Source of the DNA: Elysia marginata
Taxonomy: Eukaryota; Mollusca; Gastropoda; Plakobranchidae
Direction: 5' to 3'
Assembly (NCBI GenBank): GCA_019649035.1
Contig: BMAT01007035.1
Span: 82,849 to 129,474 of the forward strand
Length of the DNA stretch: 46,626 bases
The first letter of the stretch is position 1. Each line of letters opens with the position of its first letter. The notes below the pieces were generated by a model, which ran no database searches, had not been told where the DNA came from, and saw nothing but the letters and a program-made list of their open reading frames with translations. Of this stretch, positions 11,634 through 24,260 are shown piece after piece. A program made the translations under genes and the position numbers.

Positions 11634-11956
11634 GCCGACAAGGTCTAGTGGTAGGCACTCGGCTTTCGGGTCGAGAAGTCCAGGGTTCGAGTCCTGCCTT
11701 CGGCAGATCGATGTCAAGTCCTAGATAAAGGCTATATTCACACATTTCTTCGCCTCACTCATGAATTAAAGGAGTACCTGAATTTAGGCAGTGAAAGATT
11801 TGGTCAGCATACTAGAGCGGTGCGCTTTATTTGCTGCTTCTCTGTGAGTTCAGAGGGTGATTTGGTTGATAATGGCCTGTCAGGGAACCCATGTAAAAAT
11901 CAAGGGACATATTAGTGGATCAGGCGCTATATAAAAACGCTCTTTACTTTTACATT
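11634..11956 (+). mobile_element. tRNA-derived SINE, family 1, copy 1
   Basis: A 73-base tRNA-like head (11634-11706) has an A-box-like GGTCTAGTGGTAGGC and a B box GGTTCGAGTCC. Its acceptor ends pair over GCCGA/TCGGC, but the anticodon and T arms do not fold properly. The head is followed by a body shared with 16571-16894. The 3' end reads GCGCTATATAAA and then CTCTTTACTTT. About 320 bases in all. Confidence 0.85.
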
Positions 11957-12938
11957 CATCAATACATGCAGTAAAAACACCAGAATAGAGTCTCTTGAGA
12001 ATGGACAAAAACTTTGAAACAAGATCATTCCAATCATACACAAGGCAAGAATCAGGATTTTTTTAGAAACTCAGATTGTTTACTGCTCGATTGCTAGCAT
12101 AAGCACCCCCTTCTTTCAGTTTCACATGACCCTTCCATGCGCTAACAAACGAACGAATTCTTGGGGTCAATTTCCATTATTTTAAAATCTATATTGCGAT
12201 ATCCATCCTTTTTTTTTTTTTTACACAAACACTCGTCAAAGTATACTTTTACAATATTGGTTTTTTTTAATCTAATATTTGGCTTGGTGAAATAGAGTAA
12301 AGTTAAGTTACAATGTAATCAATTAATTAAATTTCGAGATTTCATGATGATAATCATTTCAACTTTAGCAGGTTGTCGAATGTAGCGATTTAAATATCCC
12401 AAATGACGTACAAAAGGAGACACTACATTGTACGGTCATCAGCTGAATGAAATGCAGTGAGGAAATTCCAAAATCTTTCTGCAAATACATGTATTCCACA
12501 AATTGAACACATCCACTCTTATTTTTTTTTTTTTGACGAAAACGCGTTTCTTGTTTGTTCAATGTATAGGCTAGCCTCCCCAATAATCTTACTCATCTAG
12601 AAAGTACCATAACAAGCCTTTGTAAGTTCTCTGTCTGTTTTGCATTCATCGTTTACCTGAAGGTGTCTGCAAACACAAAGAAAGGAAATGAAATATCTTA
12701 TACGCATGTCAAAATTATTACATTTAATGCTTCCTTGCCTCAGTGGAAATATTTTCACACAATAAACAATACGCGTATATGCATGAAACTAAAATTCATT
12801 ACTATGTAAGTTGGGGTAGTTTTTTTTGTCTTTTTGCGACCGTTTTTTTTTTATCTCTTTCTTGTGTTCGTCCGATTGTTGATTGTCAACGTTTAATGGC
12901 CCTGTCTATTTGGAGCATGACTTCATGTATTCGTATCC
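11957..12938. other. AT-rich tract up to the assembly gap
   Basis: T-runs near 12210 and 12525; no exon or repeat family recognised. Confidence 0.5.
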
Positions 12939-13210
12939 NNNNNNNNNNNNNNNNNNNNNNNNNNNNNNNNNNNNNNNNNNNNNNNNNNNNNNNNNNNNNN
13001 NNNNNNNNNNNNNNNNNNNNNNNNNNNNNNNNNNNNNNNNNNNNNNNNNNNNNNNNNNNNNNNNNNNNNNNNNNNNNNNNNNNNNNNNNNNNNNNNNNNN
13101 NNNNNNNNNNNNNNNNNNNNNNNNNNNNNNNNNNNNNNNNNNNNNNNNNNNNNNNNNNNNNNNNNNNNNNNNNNNNNNNNNNNNNNNNNNNNNNNNNNNN
13201 NNNNNNNNNN
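12939..13210. other. Assembly gap (272 N)
   Basis: A run of 272 ambiguous bases. All open frames spanning it are artefacts. Its right edge starts GAAGAAGG, so a simple repeat may be what blocked assembly. Confidence 1.
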
Positions 13211-15084
13211 GAAGAAGGACAAGTACATGTACAAGTATTGTTATAGGAACATAAACACAGAATGACAAACAGAGCAGAAATCAAAACAATTATTTACTCT
13301 GTATTTACCTTAGAGTTTTTTTTTTAAAAAAGCAATATCTTCGAAAATCTTTTAAACTTAGAGCTGTCAGGTTTGCATTTGATCGGAAGACCTTTGTGAA
13401 CAAGAAAATGCAACTTTCGAGGTGCGCTTTTATCCTATATTCTATATAGATTTCCACCATCATCAGCTTTTAAAACTGGCCTACGCTACCCTTTGCATGT
13501 CATATAAGAATCTTTCTGCTCTGTGTGCTATAACGTAGGACACATAAAATTGACTTCCTGGGCTGTAATTCTATCCGTGCGTGTTTCATTGTGGCTTGCT
13601 AAAAGAAATTGCCCTTGGCGCTCCACATACACATGTTTATCATGTAAACGGCAGGTTGCCAAAGGGTTATCCTTAAATAATAGCTGCTCTCATTTAGACA
13701 CACGCCAACGAGACCCAAGTACGATACATGTACATAAGTACTTAACAGCTTAAGATGGATCTAATGGACAAGCCTCTTTGGAATGTGCTTTAAGTCTAAA
13801 ACAACGTTAGCCATTAAGAAACCTTGTTATATTCGCAATGAATGATACGGTAGTTCTTTTATCAGATGGGTACCTTACCCCAGAATTACACTAAGCTATG
13901 TTCAGGGATGCCAAATGGTTTTGAAAAAAAAAAAACACAACCCAAAAATGAGCCTAACATTGAATATTGTATTAAAAAAAGCATAGCATAGACAAAATGT
14001 GCAGTAGACAATAAATGGATGAAAAAAATACTAAAATACCTTGAAAAGCCTAAAATTTCATCCCTGTATGTTGGCCTATTTTTAGTAGAGGGAGAGGAGA
14101 GAGAGAGCGAGAGAGAGACACACACACACACAGAGTTTAATGTAGGCGGTAAAAATTAAATTTTTTCTTTTACCGAGAGACATTGTGCTCTGTTTACTGG
14201 AAAACTCGCTGTTGCAACTAATGGTTTTCTCTAGACAAGTTTAAACAAAGTGAGGTATGATGAAGTTACCTCTTCAGCATAGGAATAAGGCAATACAGTT
14301 ACAGTACTTGTACCAAATGCCACGTAGCAAATGATTTTTTTCAGATTGTACGAGAGAATAGAGTAGGCGATTGAACACTTTCCCAGACTTCAGTCAGATC
14401 ACCAAGCAAATGGTTCAACTTCAATTCAAAGCAGGACGTGTTCAAAGGCGTCAAGGGAGGTCTGAATTTCATCCCCTATACAGAGGCCTTCAGTCACTTA
14501 TGAGCTGACTGATCTATTGTTCTTGTGTTGAGGAGGCTAATATTTTCTTGTTTACAAGAAGGATAGTTTCATAGGAATTTTAAAAAAAATCATTGGGTAA
14601 ATATCAAACAATGCCTGAGATCAACTCAAATTTCGTATGGATGATTTAAACTACCGTGACTAAAATTTTAGTTTTACGGGGCACTTTCTCGTCACAAGGG
14701 GTGATTAATAGAGACACATACACATCGGCTGTAAACATGAATGATCCACAAAGAGATTGGTTGACCTCATTGTCGAAAAACACTTCTACTCAACTTTATG
14801 AGATCCGATAAATACATGTATACAAGAACGGGAATGTTTTATACGAATGATGAAAAATGGTAAGATTGTACATGTAGTCCGATTTGCCTTCAAAGGCACA
14901 TAAATTGTGTTTTAAGCTTTTACATTCTCAGGTCGTTAATTCTCTGAATAAAGAAATACAGGTACTGATGTAAACAACGAATTAATCAGGTTAATTTGAA
15001 GACCTTGGCACAGTTAAACTAAAAACATGGTATGAGTAGAGAAGCCGCGCTTTAAAACTAAAAATTTCCAACCAACATTTTTAT
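13211..15084. other. Non-coding tract with a (GA)n(CA)n microsatellite
   Basis: A GA/CA tract lies at about 14095-14134. Otherwise no exon-like sequence was recognised. Confidence 0.5.
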
Positions 15085-15434
15085 TATAATAATAATGAAT
15101 AAATAAATAAATAAATATGTTTAGAGTCCTCCACCGCCGAAGGTAGTCTCATGACTTTACATATTTACCCCAGCAGGCCTATACACACCAGAGCAAATTC
15201 AACTCATATTTCAGAGCATTACAGTACGGCAGCCTGTTAGGCGCTCAAATACTAACATTCCACAAATTTCAAGCACTGCCTATAGCCAGATACACATTTT
15301 ACAGGTGGGTGGACTGGGGAAAATTAGGGTAAATTGCTTTCCCAAGGCAATTGCAACATGACATAGTCGAGAATCGAACCCGCAACCTCCAGATCTCAAG
15401 TCCAACGCTCTAACCACTCAGCCTTGCTGCTCCT
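15085..15434 (-). mobile_element. tRNA-derived SINE, family 2, copy 1 (minus strand)
   Basis: Read on the minus strand, the head starts AGGAGCAGCAAGGCTGAGTG (A-box-like GGCTGAGTGGTTAG) and has a B box GGGTTCGATTC. The body contains a segment resembling CACCCACCTGTAAAAT found in several animal SINEs, and it ends in an ATTT-type tail (the AAAT tract at 15085-15118 on plus). A second copy lies at 37940-38249. Confidence 0.85.
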
Positions 15435-16570
15435 TGATATAGTTTGCTCACAAATGAAAACATTCGTCTAGTGGTTTTTTTTTAATTTATGTGATCAGAT
15501 AAGTCATAAATGAAAAAGATTTACTTTATTTACTTCTTCTCTTCCCATATATGTCTTGTGACCGTTTGAAAATATATAATCAAAATCATAGAGATTTAGG
15601 GAGTAAGATTGTTGCCATGCCAGAAAGCTATTTCTTTTCAAAGCATAATGGATGAGGCAAACAAGTGCAGAGTCATTGCATGAAATGTGAAAAACTGTGG
15701 AGATAAAACCTTGATAAAACAAAAAAAAATATCCCTCAGGATTTTCTAAATTTATGTTTGATGGCAGAAGGTTATGGACAAACAACCTGATGGAATGTAC
15801 AACAACTCAAAATAGAAAATTCGGGACGAGCTGCGCTTGACAAGACTTTAATAAAAATTAGTACTAAAACGTCATTATTAATAAAAAAAAGAACAAACGA
15901 CTCAGATTCATGATGGCTTTTATCCCCTTGATTTATTGTAAAAAATTGTTTCACATCAGCAATTGGTATCATATCACAACTAAGACAAACAACTTTCAAC
16001 AAGAATATTGTTGCTCACCATTTATGTCTTTAACCCAGTCACAATTAGATTAATATAGCAATTTTTTAAATAAATATATTTGATAATTCATAAATATCAA
16101 AGCAACATACATTTCTCAGCTTAGGAAATGTTATACATGTACCATCTCATATAATTGTATTAGAACTTGCCCAATTAAATGCTACTTCAAGAAAATAATG
16201 AACGTTGATGACCCTTGCACCTCCCCCCCCCCCTAAAAAAAAAAAAAAACAAAAAAACCCTCCTACAAACCATGTTATATAGAAAAAATGCTTTAAAAAA
16301 TTTTGTATTGATCAAAAGTATAAAATGTTTTTGAAAGATTTATTATGCAATTACTTTCAAAGCTGCGGTGACAAAAGAAAACTTCCAAAAACCTTACAAT
16401 TCTAGTCAAGTCCAACCTCTTTAGTTGGGTCCCAACAGTGACAGGCATAGCCCTAAATGAACTGCTGAATTACTTTGAGACAAAACATTATCAGGTTACA
16501 GATCTATCTTTCGGGTTGACTGTGTTAAGATTGAACTTGTATCTTACATTTTTTTCCTATTGCCACTGAT
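15435..16570. other. AT-rich tract, nothing recognised
   Basis: Contains a C-run then A-run at about 16222-16257. No exon or shared repeat seen. Confidence 0.5.
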
Positions 16571-16894
16571 GTGTGGTGTTGTAGTCTAGTGGTAGAAGCT
16601 TGGCTCCTGGGCCAGAAAGTCTGGTGGTTGAGCCCTGCATTTGTCAGGTTGACATTTCGTCACTGAGGAAGGCTATCTCCACACATTTCATTGCCGCACT
16701 GAGGCATGAAATGAGTACCCTACTGTGAGCTGTGAAAGATTCTGTCAGCATGCTAGAGTGAATCGCTGCAATAGCTGCTGCTCTGTGAATTTTGAAGGTT
16801 ATTCAGTTGGTTATGGTTGCAGGGGAACCCATGTAAAGCGCTTAGAGCATTTAGTGGATCGGGCACTATATAAAAGAGACTCTTTACTTCTATT
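16571..16894 (+). mobile_element. tRNA-derived SINE, family 1, copy 2
   Basis: Collinear with 11634-11956: tRNA-like head with GTAGTCTAGTGGTAGAAGC, a decayed B box (GGTTGAGCCC), shared body (ACACATTTC, GTGAAAGATT, GGGAACCCATGTAAA) and the same 3' end CACTATATAAA then CTCTTTACTTC. The head is more decayed than in copy 1. Confidence 0.85.
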
Positions 16895-18190
16895 GACGAC
16901 TTTGGAAATAAACATTCAACTACATAGCTGACTGATACTTAATTTTGTTAACTTAGAAAAGTACATGTACTGGGCACATGCTATATCCTCATTTCAAAAA
17001 AAAAAAGAAAAACACATTTTTTGTGCAGAGAGCATGGCAGGATGAGTAAGTTAGTCTGTAATACATTGTGTACTCTTAGATTATTTAAAGCATCTCTTCT
17101 TTTGTTAAGAATTTCTAAGTGTATGAGACAACTCAGCTAACGTTCATGTTTGGTAAACATATTCAAACTTTTAAAATCCGCTTGCGAGACTGTACAGGAG
17201 CTGAAAATGAATAGAGAAAAGAAGGAAGGAGAAAAAATACCTGAGGAGAAGATATTTTGTAGTCCTTCCTTTTTCAAACAAACATTCATACATCTGGAAA
17301 TCAGACCAAAATGAGACACATATTGCAAAGTTAAAATAAAAGATTTACACTCATAAAGAGAATAAAGCATGGAATTACCATAACTTCACGATGAGTCTTA
17401 CAATAAGCCTTTAAAATACTACTCTGACAAGTCAGCAGTCCCATTTGGCAAACATGATAAAGTACTTGCGCAAGTACTTTGCAATAATTGAATACAGAAA
17501 AAAAAAAGCAATTGTTTCCTTTTTATCAAAGCGTTTTGGTTACAGGTCTCACCACAAAATACAAAAAATCAATTTCAAATATTTCAAAGACCACAGAAAA
17601 TTTATCTTCAAGTTAGCTGAAATTGAAACCATCAGTATAAACGACAAAAGAGAGGTAAAATTGGTAATCAAAATATAATTTGAAAAAAGAAAAAGAAAAC
17701 ATTTGTATTTCAATTATCCAGGTCGAAATCATTTGTATGAACATTTATAACCAAGAGCTTATACAGAGAGTTGTGAATGACCATGTCCATGTTAACTTAT
17801 ATTGGTGTGGCCAAAAAGCATGACAAAGAATTTCAATAACAGTTATAAAACTGTCCTTCATTGTTTGCCAAGTGAATTAAAACCCCGATGAGTAGACTGG
17901 CAAGCCACGGACTATACCAAGGTACTCTGTGTGTCATAAAACGGACAAAATTGTATAACTTTTATTATACTTTGATTCATGTAAGCAAGTTCAGTTGAGT
18001 ATCACAATTGTCTACAAAGATAACAAGCTTAAATTAAAACATTTTGCAAAATTTACTCATTTTTGTATTGTGTAGGAATTATAGTGATTTAACAGCAAAC
18101 TTTAAAACACATAAGTTTGAATGAAAAAAATGATTCAAATGAATTGGCTTCTTAAAAATGGACAAAACATGGATGAAAAACACACACACT
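16895..18190. other. AT-rich tract, nothing recognised
   Basis: Short AT-biased open frames only (for example 17445-17678). No domain, splice-bounded exon or repeat family recognised. Confidence 0.5.
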
Positions 18191-18633
18191 ATATGTCTTG
18201 CAACCATTCCAAATGAGTCGTAAGTCAAAAATGAAAGGTAGTCAGATATTGGGATCATGGAAAAGCTTGTTCTCTCTATTTTTGAATACAACAAATAAAA
18301 AAGCTCTATCATGTGTCTGTATGAAGTTATAGCCGTTTGAAGTCCGCAGGGTTAGGACTTGTGAAATTTCAGAAATGGGAGAAAACAGCATTCAAAGTTT
18401 AGATGCCTATAAAGGTTTTAAGACCTTAGCAACCATACCAATTAAAATTAAACACATAAAACATGGCATTTCAACATGAATTAGGTGTGAAAACTATTTA
18501 GAAATGGTTTTAGCCTCAATATCAAAAAAAAAATTTCACTTCTGAACATCTACTAAACTTAAACTTAAAAAGCCTATAAGTCAAAACTAAGCCAATCGAC
18601 TTACGACTCATTTGGACAGAATACAAGACATAT
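18191..18633. mobile_element. Element with 36-bp terminal inverted repeats
   Basis: 18191-18226 and the inverse of 18598-18633 match at 31 of 36 bases. All five mismatches fall in one central stretch of seven, while CCAAATGAGTCGTAAGTC is perfect. A related stretch (TGACTCATTTGGAC) occurs near 26534. Probably a non-autonomous DNA transposon or foldback element; target duplication unclear. Confidence 0.55.
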
Positions 18634-18691
18634 TTTCTATATCTAACTCCCTCTTTCTGTCAAATAAACTTGAAAAACAATTTGAAGCACA

Positions 18692-19146
18692 CAGTGGAAA
18701 CCTTATAATTTGAATCTCTTAGAAATGAAAAAAAAACTTCGAATTACGAGAATTTGAATTATACTCAAAGAATGAGTTTCAATGACCAAGACATTTTTTT
18801 GTTGTAAAGCATTTTCCTGTCTCACCCCACACTTGCGTAAATGCAAAAACAAACTTATCCCACGAGCCATAAACACCTCTGTGTAGGTTCTAGGATGGCA
18901 AGTTTGTGCATTGAGTGTTCATCATAAAACTTTCATACTTAACACCTGCTAGAGATTACATGGAAAACATTCTGTATTCTGTAGGCCTCAATGTAAACTT
19001 TGAATTAAGAGAATTGAAATTTACGATCTTCAAATTATGAGTTCAAATCTAACAAGTCCAAAGAGGTAAAAAGAACCTCACATGTAGAAAACTTCGCATT
19101 ATGAAAATTTTGGATTATCAGACTTTGATTTCGGAGGTTTCCACTG
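18692..19146 (+). mobile_element. pogo/Tigger-like MITE, family CAGTGGAAACC, copy 1
   Basis: Starts CAGTGGAAACCTTATAATTT and ends GGAGGTTTCCACTG, followed by TA. The interior is collinear with the inverse of 32758-33214 (for example ACACCTCT-TGT near the middle and AAATTATGAGTT in the second half). CAGTGGAAACC ends with TA targets are typical of pogo-like elements. No transposase frame, so non-autonomous. Confidence 0.75.
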
Positions 19147-19359
19147 TATTTGTAAAATACATGTCAATTTACAAATTCGTGTATAAAATTCAAATGTATA
19201 ATGTGAGTTGGGAGCAATGCCCCCAACACAGACGCAAATACCCGTGACCAACGGAATCTCACGGCGCCATATTGGTGTGGGTTGGGGTCGTAAACGCCCT
19301 CTTGTCTAACACTACTGTTGATCTCTTTATCAAGGATTAAATTTACCACTTTAGACTCT

Positions 19360-19541
19360 TCCTCTAGATATATTGGAATAAACTCCTATTTTCCACACAT
19401 TTAATAAGCACTTTCCTTAATCTAGATATCTAGATCTAGATCATGTAGACCTAAATCTAGATCTATAGGCCCTATAGAATATATACAGAATTAGAGGCAA
19501 TTTCTATATTACCGGATTCCAAGAGAGCTAGATCTAGAAAT
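19360..19541. repeat. TCTAGATC-rich low-complexity tract
   Basis: Many overlapping palindromic TCTAGATC, AGATCT and TCTAGA words. Similar words appear at about 28052-28080 and 35535. A compositional signature rather than a coding feature. Confidence 0.7.
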
Positions 19542-20247
19542 CAATTAAAAAAATTCATTTGGTATTTTGCATGAATTGGACTGATCTGTAATAGATATTA
19601 GCATTTGATGTAAAGTTATAGTAATCTATAGGGGGTGTTAGTATACATGAAATGTTGTGAAGCACCAGGATTGTTATAGGGACAAAGAATGGGAACTTGG
19701 ATTTTTATTACATCTAGGCCTACAGTTTGCGGGTGTTTTAGTATTAAAGGTCTATCAGATGTTGTCTTTTTTTTTCGTTTATTAACGCAAGCCTAAATGG
19801 ATCAAAAAGTCTAGATCTTGGTCTTTAAAAGAGGAAATCTATTTTTCAGGCATACTTTTTTGAAATTCAAGATATTTTCAAAAAACCGGCGCGCGATTTT
19901 TCATATCATAGGGGCCTAGTCTTGTAGCTAATTTTCTAACATCGATTTGTCCGTCTTTCCTGTCCTTGCGTCTACGGTCTGCCGCACAATTATGATTATT
20001 TTATGCATCGAATATGATTAATTGAGTATTCCTTTTTCATCCCACTAAAGCAAAAAAATAAGACCCTGCCCAGATACTACTGAACCATAACATAAATTTA
20101 TCGCAAAAAAATAATGAAAGAGCCTAAAAGATTAAGTTTTACTGAGTGAGGGAGGCGCACTGATTAATTTAATACTACTTCATGTAGTAGAGTAATGCTG
20201 GGGCCCCTAGGCCTGGGCAGGGGAGTTGGCCGCAGCCCATCCCACAA

Positions 20248-20341
20248 CAAGATGGCGGGCTTCTTCCTTTCATCGTCATGCGAGCTGCACGGGCCACTAA
20301 CAAAGCGAGAGAGGGGGGAACTGCCGCTGTTCTGGATCTAG
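20248..20341 (+). promoter_or_regulatory. YY1-like motif and short ORF in a GC-richer patch
   Basis: CAAGATGGCGGG at 20248-20259 matches the animal YY1 core-promoter consensus that often overlaps a start codon. The ATG inside it opens a 29-codon frame ending TAG at 20341. The surrounding about 180 bases are clearly richer in G+C than their neighbours. It could mark a transcription start or first exon of an unrecognised gene. No downstream exon could be connected. Confidence 0.25.
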
Positions 20342-23300
20342 TTACCTAATCGGGGAGTTGTTAAAATCTTTTGTTGGGAGAAGCCACTTAATTGGTTCAA
20401 AAATTGTATATTAAGGTTTGTAAGTAGCATGTAAGATTAATAACCATCATTTTAATGATCAACTAGAAATCAATAAATAGACCTTTACGGACAAAAAAGT
20501 GAACACATTACTGTTGAAAAGATCAAACTAATGCAAAAGATATTAACTTTGAAGCATCTAAAAAGAAGAGTGCTAGAGTGGAAATTTAAGTTTTGATAGT
20601 GATAACAAAATACTTAACAGGCAGATAAAAGGAGTGGGATAAATATGTTGGTGGGGAAGGCATTGAAAACAAAATTTAACAACAACGCTACATTTTAATA
20701 CAGCGCACGATTCAAATCACTCTCATGAAAATAATGAATATGAGATATTTTCTTTACGAAGTTCTGTCGAAATTTCATTGCAGATCTCAATTACTTTGAT
20801 GGAACAAGTTCAGCAATACTTGATTTTAAAAAAATCTGACTAACCATCCAGTTCTGAGGGTAGAACTTTACTATAAATCTAAAATCTCAACTTCATAATG
20901 ACTACATGTAGTGTTTTAAGAGTTTAGGGCAAACCAGCAATGTGTTACAAAACAGCAAACTATTCAGTGGGGATATACATGCATAATGAAGAACTAAAAA
21001 AATTTTGAGATTCATGATTTCATGCATTTATGAAAGTTTCGCCATAATCAGGTACATACTTTGACAGTTTTAAGATGACAATACATAGATCTCAAAATTT
21101 GAAGCTTCAACAAAAAAAACACTTGGGAGTTTGATGGAGACTAAAAGACTGTAAAATGTTCAAACATATAAAACAAACACCTGACTCTACTAATCTAAAA
21201 AAACAAACTTTTTAAAACCTTTTATATACGGTAATGAAAAATACTTTCATTTCCCTCGATAATGGTATTTCCTCACATAAGGCATGTAAATGTGTATTCT
21301 CTTTCTTCCTAGCCTACCCTCAACTTGTCCTGTCCTGTCAACTAAAGTTTTTTTCCAACTGCTTATATGCTCCAAATTTTCTTATACTTATTAGGTTGCT
21401 CTCATAATGAAAAGGCTACAGTTATTATAGAATATATTTTGCTGTGCACAACTCAAAACTTGAAAGGCAATATCTTTTCTCCCAATTCCATACATGTACA
21501 GGAACAAATGCTGTATAAAAAAAGAAACAATTATAATATTGCACACTTAATCATGAACAAAAAAAAAATGAAAAAAGTTGTAAAATTGAAAAAAAAACTA
21601 GGCCTTGAAGAAGGCTATAAAAAAAATTGTTCCAATACATGCGCACCAAGTCACCAAGAATAATAGTAATGAAAAAAAATTAAACTTTTAGACCACAACC
21701 CAATGAAAAATGTAGCAAAAAGTATAATTAATGGACACATTATAGGGCAGAGACAAAAAGTTTGGTGAATCAAAATTTTCGTTGCAGGCAAGCAAATAAC
21801 TAAATTTCTGGAATCTGAATCAGAAAATAGCACCATCATTAGTTTAGATCCACAAGTTGGGCAACTAAATTTATATCATGAGTTTTGAAATGAATAATGA
21901 TGAGACCCACATAAAGCTACCAGCTGATTCTATTGGAGACAATTGAAATTACTTAGTATGTAAGCACAAAATTAATAACGCAAATTGAATTTTATTTCCA
22001 ACTGTATTAAATACAACGTGGTGGATATAAAAGTGAAAAAAGAAAGAATTATAAATATTCCGTAAAATCTACTATGTACATAAAAATATCTTACATGAAG
22101 GTACGTTGATCTTAAAGCTGACCTTATAACCAATACTTTGACACATATAAAGTATCATCAAAGAGATAAATTGGCATCAGATTTTCAATAATATAAATAT
22201 TACAACCAAATTGGCATTTTGTATAATAAAAATGGATTTAAAAAACAATTTTCAATGTATATTTACAGTACACTTAACATTGTTAACTTTTACAAACATA
22301 AATCCTTCGTGTACCTATGATCTAAAGAAGGGGATCCAACATACCATTTTAAGACATCTATATGATTAATGAAGGTTTAGAAGGCACTTTAGTAAAAAAA
22401 AAACCTCCACATTACACTTAGTAACAATGTACACCTATATATAAAAACAAAAAAAGTGTAGAAAACTAATACTCACACACATATAAAAGCAAGTTTCTCC
22501 TCAAATTTTAATACCAGACTTGAGCTAAATTTCTAAAGCAGCCTAGACATAACAGGAGTTTGCTTCTATAAAGAATTAAGGGCTTAATAATGTATGACTT
22601 TTCATAGACAAGCACTTCAATTTAAAAAAGCAGAACAAACCCTAAGACCCCTTGAAGAATGCAACTGATGCTAGTATTAAACGAGTGGTTTTCTTGTACT
22701 TCTTACTTACAAATTAAGTATATGAGATTCAACATGGGAAATGCCACCTACAGCGAAATTTTGTAGATTGTGAGTTTGCACACTGAAAAAGAAAAAGGCA
22801 AATTCAAAGAATAGCACACATGCAAAAGTGCTCTTCGCCTTAGATCTTTTTAACAGAATTTTTGCACTTAATAGATTGTACTGAAATGTTCAAAGGTTTA
22901 AAATAAATTAATACAGGGCCCCAGGGATAGAGCTTGTGGAAGTAGCTTTCAATTCTATGGAATTCTTCAGTGTCAAAACCTCCGTCTAGTCTGTACCCAA
23001 TGAATAAATACTGGTAACAGAGTCGTGACATTTAACCGTTATATGTACATGTGTTTAAAAACTTACAATGTATGTCTATAAGAATATTGCAAAGAAACTA
23101 GACATGTACATTAGGACAAGAATTGTAAATACAACTCATCAACTGGCAGAAGTCAAACTTAAATGTTCCTTTGGAGGGAAGTGAATTATATCAATTAACA
23201 GGTAAAAACATTAATCTAAATGTAGTTATTAAAAATTATCTACAATATCCACACCCCTCAATTTTATATTTTGAGGCATCTTTTCTTAAACCCTACACCA

Positions 23301-24240
23301 CTTATATTGAATGCTGTGAACCAGTTTGAGAATACTAATGTTACTTTTAGGATAAGGTTAATGTCTACTTTCCATCATCCATTTTAAACTAATTTTTTTT
23401 CTTCAAATAAATTGGAAGTTGCTAAAATCCATAAATATATTATACACATCTTTTTTAAAACATAGTTTGAATAGGTTTCTTATCTATATTTTCCAGCTTG
23501 GGTTACCGATGCATCATTTACTCTGACTGTTTTAGAAGTTTGTCAGGGTGATAAAACTAAAGCTAAAATTTTCATAACTGCATGCCTATCCTGTCATAAA
23601 TTCAACCAGCAGTGCTAGTAAAGGACGCTGACTTTGCACTTTCACTTGCAAATTCAACAAAAACATGGAAAAACCATCAGCATTTCAAATGCTAGTTGGT
23701 TGAAAAGAAGACTTATCAAGCGCAAATTTTTTAAATCTCTCATCCATCCAAAAAAGGAAGCCCACAAGCTAAAAGAATCCATATTTTAGTATCCTGAACA
23801 CAACTTTACTACTTGATCATATAATGTAGTGACAAAATAAATGGAAATTGATAACGTAAGGAAGAATGGCTTTAAAAAGCCAAAACTTTTGCATTTTCTC
23901 ACACAAATAGATAAAAAAGAACTCCAAAAAATTTTATAAACAGTTTAGAAAAATAATTTCTGAAGTTACAAAACAAAAAATCATATTTTTTTATAAACTC
24001 TGATGATAACAAAAAATATTTAATTTAAAAATATTTGGCAGTTTTGGTTTGGTGGAGGTGCCAGCAGGAGAGAGCAAAAACATCTACTGTAATTTTGCTA
24101 ACAGCAACAACTACCACTTGAAAGCAAAATTTTGTAAAAAATTTTATCAAACTCATTCAACTTTCTCAAGCAGAAATATCTACAAAACATTCACCTGTTG
24201 TTTTTTTGCAACTGCTTCTGCTCCACCAATAAAAAAAAAT
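20342..24240. other. AT-rich tract downstream of POMGNT1
   Basis: No gene recognised on either strand. A minus-strand frame at 22840-23031 looks mildly protein-like but has no recognised domain. If the POMGNT1 transcript does not end near 24240, part of this is its 3' UTR. Confidence 0.5.
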
Positions 24241-24260
24241 TGAAAAGAGAACATCTAGGT

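Noticed and set aside
11634..11706. Possible functional tRNA gene
   Set aside because: The acceptor ends pair, but the anticodon loop is the wrong length and the T stem does not close. The same head with SINE body recurs at 16571, so it is a SINE promoter.
12743..13284. Several frames of 100 codons or more
   Set aside because: They exist only because the 272-N gap contains no stop codons.
22840..23031. Minus-strand 63-codon frame downstream of POMGNT1
   Set aside because: Looks mildly protein-like, but no splice-bounded exon, domain or partner could be established. More likely non-coding or UTR sequence.
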